Assembly: GCA_965659945.1 (NCBI GenBank)
Contig: CBFHYJ010000057.1
Span: 1 to 9,832, forward strand
DNA: 9,832 nucleotides
DNA from: VMDJ01 sp965659945
GTDB lineage: Bacteria; Pseudomonadota; Gammaproteobacteria; Chromatiales; Chromatiaceae
Direction: 5' to 3'
Shown in pieces: positions 6,518 through 9,832 of this stretch (position 1 is the first letter of the stretch; each line of letters starts with the position of its first letter). Under the pieces are notes generated by a model, which searched no databases, had not been told where the DNA came from, and worked only from the letters and a program-made list of their open reading frames with translations. Position numbers and translations under genes: made by a program.

Positions 6518-6545
6518 TTGGCCAAGCTGGGCGCCGCGGTATAAT
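6518..6545 (+). promoter_or_regulatory. Candidate promoter of folE2
   Basis: A perfect TATAAT (6540-6545) lies 16 bases after TTGGCC (6518-6523; four of six -35 bases), in the 93-base gap after ispA. The start would be near 6552, upstream of all three possible folE2 start codons. The -35 overlaps the right arm of a small inverted repeat, GGCCA-TTT-TGGCC (6511-6523), which could serve as an operator; no known regulator motif was recognised in it. Confidence 0.5.
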
Positions 6546-6596
6546 TCCGAGCAAATTACTCAGCTATTAATGACGATGAAAAGCGTCCACGAATCC

Positions 6597-7403
6597 ATGA
6601 CACAAAGCAGTAACACCTCAACCGACATCGCAGACGTGCAATCAAGCGCCGATACGCGCCAGATCGCCATTAATAAGGTGGGTATAAAAGATATCCGTCA
6701 CCCAGTGCGCGTGAAAGACCGTTCTGAGGGTGAGCAAGCTACAATCGCTAACTTCAACATGTATGTGTATTTGCCTCATAACTTCAAAGGCACGCATATG
6801 TCACGCTTCGTGCAAATTCTGAATACACACGAGCGCGAGATCACTCTCGACTCTTTCAAAGTGATGCTCGAAGAGATGGCTGAGCGACTCGAGTCGACCG
6901 AAGGTCATATCGAGATGAGCTTCCCATTCTTTGTGAACAAGAAAGCACCCATCTCTGGTGTTGAAAGCTTGCTTGATTATCATGTCACCCTACTCGGCCA
7001 GATCCAAGATGGTATATCTGACATCTCAGTCAAAGTAATCGTACCTGTTACCAGCTTGTGCCCATGCTCTAAAAAGATCTCAGACTACGGCGCTCACAAC
7101 CAACGCTCACACGTTACCTTGACGGTACGTATGGATGAGTTTGTTTGGATCGAAGAGTTGATTGATCTTGTTGAAGCGGAAGCATCATGCGAATTGTTTG
7201 GCCTGCTCAAACGTCCTGATGAAAAGTATGTCACCGAGCGCGCTTACGACAATCCAAAGTTTGTTGAAGATATGGTGCGTGACGTTGCTGCTCGCTTAAA
7301 CGCTGATGATCGTATCTCGGCCTATACCATCGAGTCAGAAAACTTCGAGTCGATTCACAATCACTCTGCTTACGCACTGATCGAACACGATAAACGTGCA
7401 TAA
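6597..7403 (+). CDS. folE2: GTP cyclohydrolase FolE2 (type IB)
   Basis: FolE2 opens and rearranges GTP to 7,8-dihydroneopterin triphosphate, the first step of tetrahydrofolate synthesis and a source of precursor for queuosine. Unlike FolE it does not depend strictly on zinc. From this start the protein has 268 residues, usual for the family. Signatures are DTRQIAINKVGIKDIRHPV at 19-37, SRFVQILN at 69-76, the SLCPCSK active-site cysteine region at 153-159 (Cys155 and Cys157), GAHNQRSHV at 165-173, and SIHNHSAYA at 252-260 near the C-terminus. ATG codons at 6570 and 6576 would add 9 or 7 residues. 6597 was preferred because family members have about 20 residues before the DTRQ motif, but no start has a clear ribosome site. 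A promoter candidate lies upstream and a hairpin terminator follows the stop at once. No folE is in the window, so this may be the main enzyme. Confidence 0.94.
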   Translation: MTQSSNTSTDIADVQSSADTRQIAINKVGIKDIRHPVRVKDRSEGEQATIANFNMYVYLPHNFKGTHMSRFVQILNTHEREITLDSFKVMLEEMAERLESTEGHIEMSFPFFVNKKAPISGVESLLDYHVTLLGQIQDGISDISVKVIVPVTSLCPCSKKISDYGAHNQRSHVTLTVRMDEFVWIEELIDLVEAEASCELFGLLKRPDEKYVTERAYDNPKFVEDMVRDVAARLNADDRISAYTIESENFESIHNHSAYALIEHDKRA

Positions 7404-7430
7404 AAAAACCCGGCTTAGCCGGGCTTTTTT
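7402..7430. terminator. Bidirectional intrinsic terminator between folE2 and pgpA
   Basis: CCCGGC (7409-7414), loop TTA, and GCCGGG (7418-7423) form a GC-rich 6-bp stem. It is flanked by seven A residues on the left (7402-7408) and, after one C, six T residues on the right (7425-7430), so each strand reads as a stem followed by a U-tract. It lies between the ends of two convergent genes: folE2 stops at 7403 and pgpA at 7429. It can terminate both transcripts. Confidence 0.92.
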
Positions 7431-7923
7431 ATGCACCCAATCCAGGCAAATAGTGCGCCAGCAACTGCATGCAACCCAATGCTGCTAAGCCTGCCAAGAT
7501 GTCATCGAACATAATACCGAACCCACCTTTGAGCTTTTTATCGGCTAGTGAAATTGGCCAAGGTTTGATGATGTCGAAAAAGCGGAACAGTACAAAGCCA
7601 ATCACAATCCATTGCCAACCCGAGGGAGCTGCAATCATTGTGATGAAGTAACCAGCAAACTCATCCCACACAATACCCGGATGATCGTGTACACCGAGAT
7701 CTTTCGCTGACCAGCCACAAATGAATATACCCAACAACGATACCGCTACCGTCATTACGATATACCACTCTAACGGAAGATATGAGAGCGGCAGATAAAG
7801 ACCAACGGCAAACAAGGTGCCCATGGTACCGGGCGCCTTAGGCGTACAGCCCGAGCCAAAACCAAACGCCATCAAATTGATGGGGGTCATATCGGGCTTG
7901 GGTAAATCACTGCGTTTTGTCAT
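7429..7923 (-). CDS. pgpA: Phosphatidylglycerophosphatase A
   Basis: PgpA removes the terminal phosphate from phosphatidylglycerophosphate to give phosphatidylglycerol, acting at the inner membrane. The protein has 164 residues, typical for the family. It carries the family blocks: GSGCTPKAPGTMGTL at 23-37, DHPGIVWDEFAGY at 80-92 with Asp87 and Glu88, RFFDIIKPWPI at 114-124, and GGFGIMFDDILAG at 133-145 with Asp140/Asp141. Hydrophobic segments at about 36-52, 54-70, 92-117 and 142-160 fit a small integral membrane protein. It is the last gene of the ribH-nusB-thiL-pgpA operon. Its ATG begins 2 bases after the thiL stop with no evident ribosome site, so it is probably translated by reinitiation after thiL. 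The stop lies against the bidirectional terminator. Confidence 0.95.
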   Translation of the reverse strand: MTKRSDLPKPDMTPINLMAFGFGSGCTPKAPGTMGTLFAVGLYLPLSYLPLEWYIVMTVAVSLLGIFICGWSAKDLGVHDHPGIVWDEFAGYFITMIAAPSGWQWIVIGFVLFRFFDIIKPWPISLADKKLKGGFGIMFDDILAGLAALGCMQLLAHYLPGLGA

Positions 7924-7925
7924 CG

Positions 7926-8891
7926 TTAATTCGTAAAGTGGTCATAGCCACGAGCTACGTAGGCATCAACATCACCATTGGGTGACATTGCGCGTACCTG
8001 CTCGCCTTGTTCAATCATGCCAATCCATGTCACAGGTACATCATGTTGCTGCATCGCTGTCTCAAATGCAGCTTGATGTTGTGCAGGTACCGTCATACAT
8101 AACTCATAATCATCACCCGCCGATAGTGGCAGAGACCAATCACCAGACTCAGTCACATACTCAGCAACGGCATCAGACATTGGCAGCTTATCTAAATAGA
8201 TCAAAGCACCGACACCACTCTCTTCGCAGATATGTCCAAGGTCACTCCCAAGACCATCAGACAAATCAATTGCGCAGCGAGAATGCGTAGCCGCCATTAG
8301 TCCTAACTCAACACGGGGATCAGGAAGGTCTAATCGCTGCTTTAGTGAAGCCAAACTTCCTTGCTTCACGTAAAGACCTTGTTGCGCCAGTAAAGCCAGC
8401 CCTGCATCACCAAGCTGGCCACTGACATAAATCAGATCACCAACACATGCTGCATTGCGTCGCATACTGTGTGTCGGATCGATAAAGCCATGCACCTGCA
8501 CCGTGATCGATAAAGGACCCCGGGTGGTATCACCACCTACCAGAGAGAGCTGATACTTTTTAGCCAGTTCAATAAAACCGGCCATAAAGCGTTTAATCCA
8601 GTCAGCTTCTGCATCCGGCAAGGTCACACTCAAAGTTGCCCAGGCAGGAGTAGCCCCCATTGCTGCCAAGTCACTCAAGTTGACTGCCAACGCTTTATAA
8701 CCAAGAGACTGCGGATCAATATCCGCAACGAAGTGACGACCAACGACCAAGGTATCCATACTAACCGCAAGCTGCTTACCTGCCGGCACCTCTAACAGTG
8801 CGCAGTCATCACCAATACCCAGCGCAACATCGTCACGTTGGGCCGTCGCATCACGGAAGTAATCGCGAATCAGATCAAATTCGCCAGTCAT
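7926..8891 (-). CDS. thiL: Thiamine-monophosphate kinase
   Basis: ThiL phosphorylates thiamine monophosphate with ATP to form thiamine diphosphate, the active cofactor, in the cytoplasm. The 321-residue length is normal. The metal- and nucleotide-binding blocks are all present: GIGDDCALL at 25-33, SMDTLVVGRHF at 44-54, NLSDLAAMGATP at 71-82, GGDTTRGP at 119-126, VSGQLGDAG at 156-164, AIDLSDGLGSDL at 207-218, and SAGDDYELC at 257-265. An AGGG ribosome site lies 6 bases before the ATG and overlaps the nusB stop; the gap to nusB is 8 bases and to pgpA 2 bases. This thiL position between nusB and pgpA is the standard proteobacterial arrangement. Nothing is odd in the sequence. Confidence 0.96.
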   Translation of the reverse strand: MTGEFDLIRDYFRDATAQRDDVALGIGDDCALLEVPAGKQLAVSMDTLVVGRHFVADIDPQSLGYKALAVNLSDLAAMGATPAWATLSVTLPDAEADWIKRFMAGFIELAKKYQLSLVGGDTTRGPLSITVQVHGFIDPTHSMRRNAACVGDLIYVSGQLGDAGLALLAQQGLYVKQGSLASLKQRLDLPDPRVELGLMAATHSRCAIDLSDGLGSDLGHICEESGVGALIYLDKLPMSDAVAEYVTESGDWSLPLSAGDDYELCMTVPAQHQAAFETAMQQHDVPVTWIGMIEQGEQVRAMSPNGDVDAYVARGYDHFTN

Positions 8892-8899
8892 AAGAAACC

Positions 8900-9349
8900 C
8901 TATGAGGTCTTCTTATCAGCAGCCATTTCAAACGGACGCAAATCTTTCGCCGCTTTATCTAGCACGCCGTTAACGTACTTATGGCCCTGTTCTGCACCAA
9001 AAACTTTCGCCAGCTCAATCGACTCGTTTATCACAACGCGATAAGGCGTTTCTTGATGCATCTTTAATTCATAAGCGCCCAAACGAAGAATGGCACGCTC
9101 AACCGGATCGATACTCTCTAAAGAGCGATCAACATGCGGACGAAGCGCTTCATCGAGCTCATTCATATGAGCTGCTACACCTTCAACAAGCAGCGTGAAA
9201 AAAGCCGCATCAGTTTTAGGTTCCGCATGATCCGTCAGCATATGAGGCACAACATTGACGATCGGCTGACCGCCAACTTGCCATTGATATAAGGCCTGAA
9301 CCGCTAAGCTACGTGCGAGCGAGCGACCCCGACTAGCTGGCTTGCTCAC
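8900..9349 (-). CDS. nusB: Transcription antitermination factor NusB
   Basis: NusB binds boxA RNA with ribosomal protein S10 (NusE) and helps antitermination of ribosomal RNA operons. The product has 149 residues, slightly longer than E. coli NusB. It has the Arg-rich start (RGRSLARS at 7-14) and AVQALYQWQ at 16-24, then DPVERAILRLGAYEL at 81-95, VVINESIELAKVFG at 105-118, and KYVNGVLDKAAKDLR at 124-138. The start is GTG, overlapping the ribH stop as GTGA (4-base overlap), with an AAGGA ribosome site 6 bases upstream inside ribH. thiL follows 8 bases after the stop. The operon position directly after ribH is standard in proteobacteria and supports the call. Confidence 0.96.
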   Translation of the reverse strand: MSKPASRGRSLARSLAVQALYQWQVGGQPIVNVVPHMLTDHAEPKTDAAFFTLLVEGVAAHMNELDEALRPHVDRSLESIDPVERAILRLGAYELKMHQETPYRVVINESIELAKVFGAEQGHKYVNGVLDKAAKDLRPFEMAADKKTS

Positions 9350-9816
9350 CCAATTTCCTTCAACAGGTTAACCATTTCAATAGCGGTAGCCGCAGCTTCG
9401 CCACCTTTGTTACCTGCCTTGGTCCCTGCGCGCTCAATGGCTTGCTCGATGGTATCTACAGTCAATACACCAAATGCGATTGGCACACCGTGGGTTAAGG
9501 TCACTTGCGACATACCTTTAACGCACTCGCCGGCAACATATTCAAAGTGAGGCGTACCACCACGGATCACCGCGCCAAGCGCAACGATGGCATCGTACTC
9601 GCCCTTAGCGGCAACTTTATCCAAGACCAATGGCATCTCAAACGCACCCGGCAAACGCACAACCGTGATGTCTTCTTCACGTGCGCCATGACGTTTTAAA
9701 GTATCAATCGCGCCCGCTTCTAAACTATCGACAACAAAGCTATTCCAACGCGCAACCACAACACAAAAACGTGCATTGCTAACTGTCATTCCGCCTTCAA
9801 TTGTTTTAACGCTCAT
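9346..9816 (-). CDS. ribH: 6,7-dimethyl-8-ribityllumazine synthase
   Basis: RibH joins the ribitylamino-pyrimidinedione with dihydroxybutanone phosphate to give lumazine, the direct precursor of riboflavin; family members build multi-subunit shells. The 156-residue length matches E. coli RibH. Motifs are VARWNSF at 21-27 (Trp24 where many have Phe, stacking on the pyrimidine ring), PGAFEMP at 56-62, IRGGTPHFEYV at 84-94 with catalytic His90, AFGVLT at 114-119, and ERAGTKAGNKGGEAA at 128-142 for phosphate binding. A GAGG ribosome site lies 8 bases before the ATG at 9816; a second in-frame ATG at residue 10 would remove part of the usual N-terminus. It is the first gene of the operon inside the window; what lies upstream is off the edge. 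Confidence 0.97.
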   Translation of the reverse strand: MSVKTIEGGMTVSNARFCVVVARWNSFVVDSLEAGAIDTLKRHGAREEDITVVRLPGAFEMPLVLDKVAAKGEYDAIVALGAVIRGGTPHFEYVAGECVKGMSQVTLTHGVPIAFGVLTVDTIEQAIERAGTKAGNKGGEAAATAIEMVNLLKEIG

Positions 9817-9832
9817 CGATTAAGCCTCATTC

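Noticed and set aside
6511..6523. GGCCATTTTGGCC as a terminator of ispA
   Set aside because: The stem is only 5 bp and no T-run follows; its overlap with a -35-like element fits an operator or chance better.
6535..6560. Zur-type operator upstream of folE2
   Set aside because: GGTATAATTCC looks partly palindromic, but three of its eleven positions break the symmetry and it does not match the Zur palindromes I know.
7982..8290. 102-codon plus-strand reading frame opposite thiL
   Set aside because: Its His/Gln/Ser-rich translation is typical of an antisense shadow, and thiL is well supported on the other strand.
9817..9832. End of an upstream rib gene before ribH
   Set aside because: The minus strand reads a possible N-E-A-stop ending at 9820, plausible for a preceding riboflavin gene, but four codons are too few to support a call.
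1..9832. CRISPR array, insertion sequence, integrase or phage genes
   Set aside because: No regularly spaced direct repeats, transposase-like frames or terminal inverted repeats were seen; nearly all sequence is assigned to recognisable genes.

Overview
This is an ordinary-looking chromosomal segment from a gammaproteobacterium. ParC, ParE, IspA, ThiL, NusB and RibH all resemble their enterobacterial counterparts closely. The order ribH-nusB-thiL-pgpA and the pair xseB-ispA are classic proteobacterial arrangements. Sixty-base lines counted by hand ranged from 38 to 60% GC. A zinc-independent-type GTP cyclohydrolase (FolE2) and an exported dihaem cytochrome c point to a respiring, possibly methylotrophic or sulfur-metabolising lineage, but the genus cannot be named. 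No tRNA, rRNA, CRISPR array, insertion sequence or integrase was found.

Layout. Positions 1-5275 are all on the minus strand. In transcription order they hold a small exported CNP1-like protein, parE, an exported amidohydrolase, a dihaem cytochrome c with a C-terminal DUF302 domain, a free exported DUF302 protein, and the 5' end of parC, which runs off the left edge. The two topoisomerase IV subunit genes are therefore separated by three genes whose products are all predicted to leave the cytoplasm. This is the least ordinary part of the window. The genes are tightly packed: parE and the amidohydrolase overlap by 37 bases, and the cytochrome and DUF302 genes by 4.

A short divergent region (5276-5359) separates this block from the plus-strand genes xseB, ispA and folE2. 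It carries two TAGAAT -10-like hexamers placed symmetrically about a TGCGCA palindrome. xseB and ispA overlap, while folE2 has its own candidate promoter. The dxs gene often found after ispA is absent here. A bidirectional hairpin terminator at 7402-7430 lies between folE2 and the convergent minus-strand operon ribH-nusB-thiL-pgpA (9816-7429), whose genes overlap or sit 2-8 bases apart.

Functionally the window mixes housekeeping roles: chromosome decatenation (ParC/ParE), DNA repair (XseB), isoprenoid synthesis (IspA), pterin entry (FolE2), riboflavin (RibH), thiamine diphosphate (ThiL), transcription antitermination (NusB) and phosphatidylglycerol synthesis (PgpA). The accessory part is the periplasmic amidohydrolase/cytochrome/DUF302 set. 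Its biochemical role is unknown; the two DUF302 modules, one covalently joined to a c-type cytochrome, suggest a shared redox or ligand-binding task. No stretch longer than 300 bases lacks a gene.
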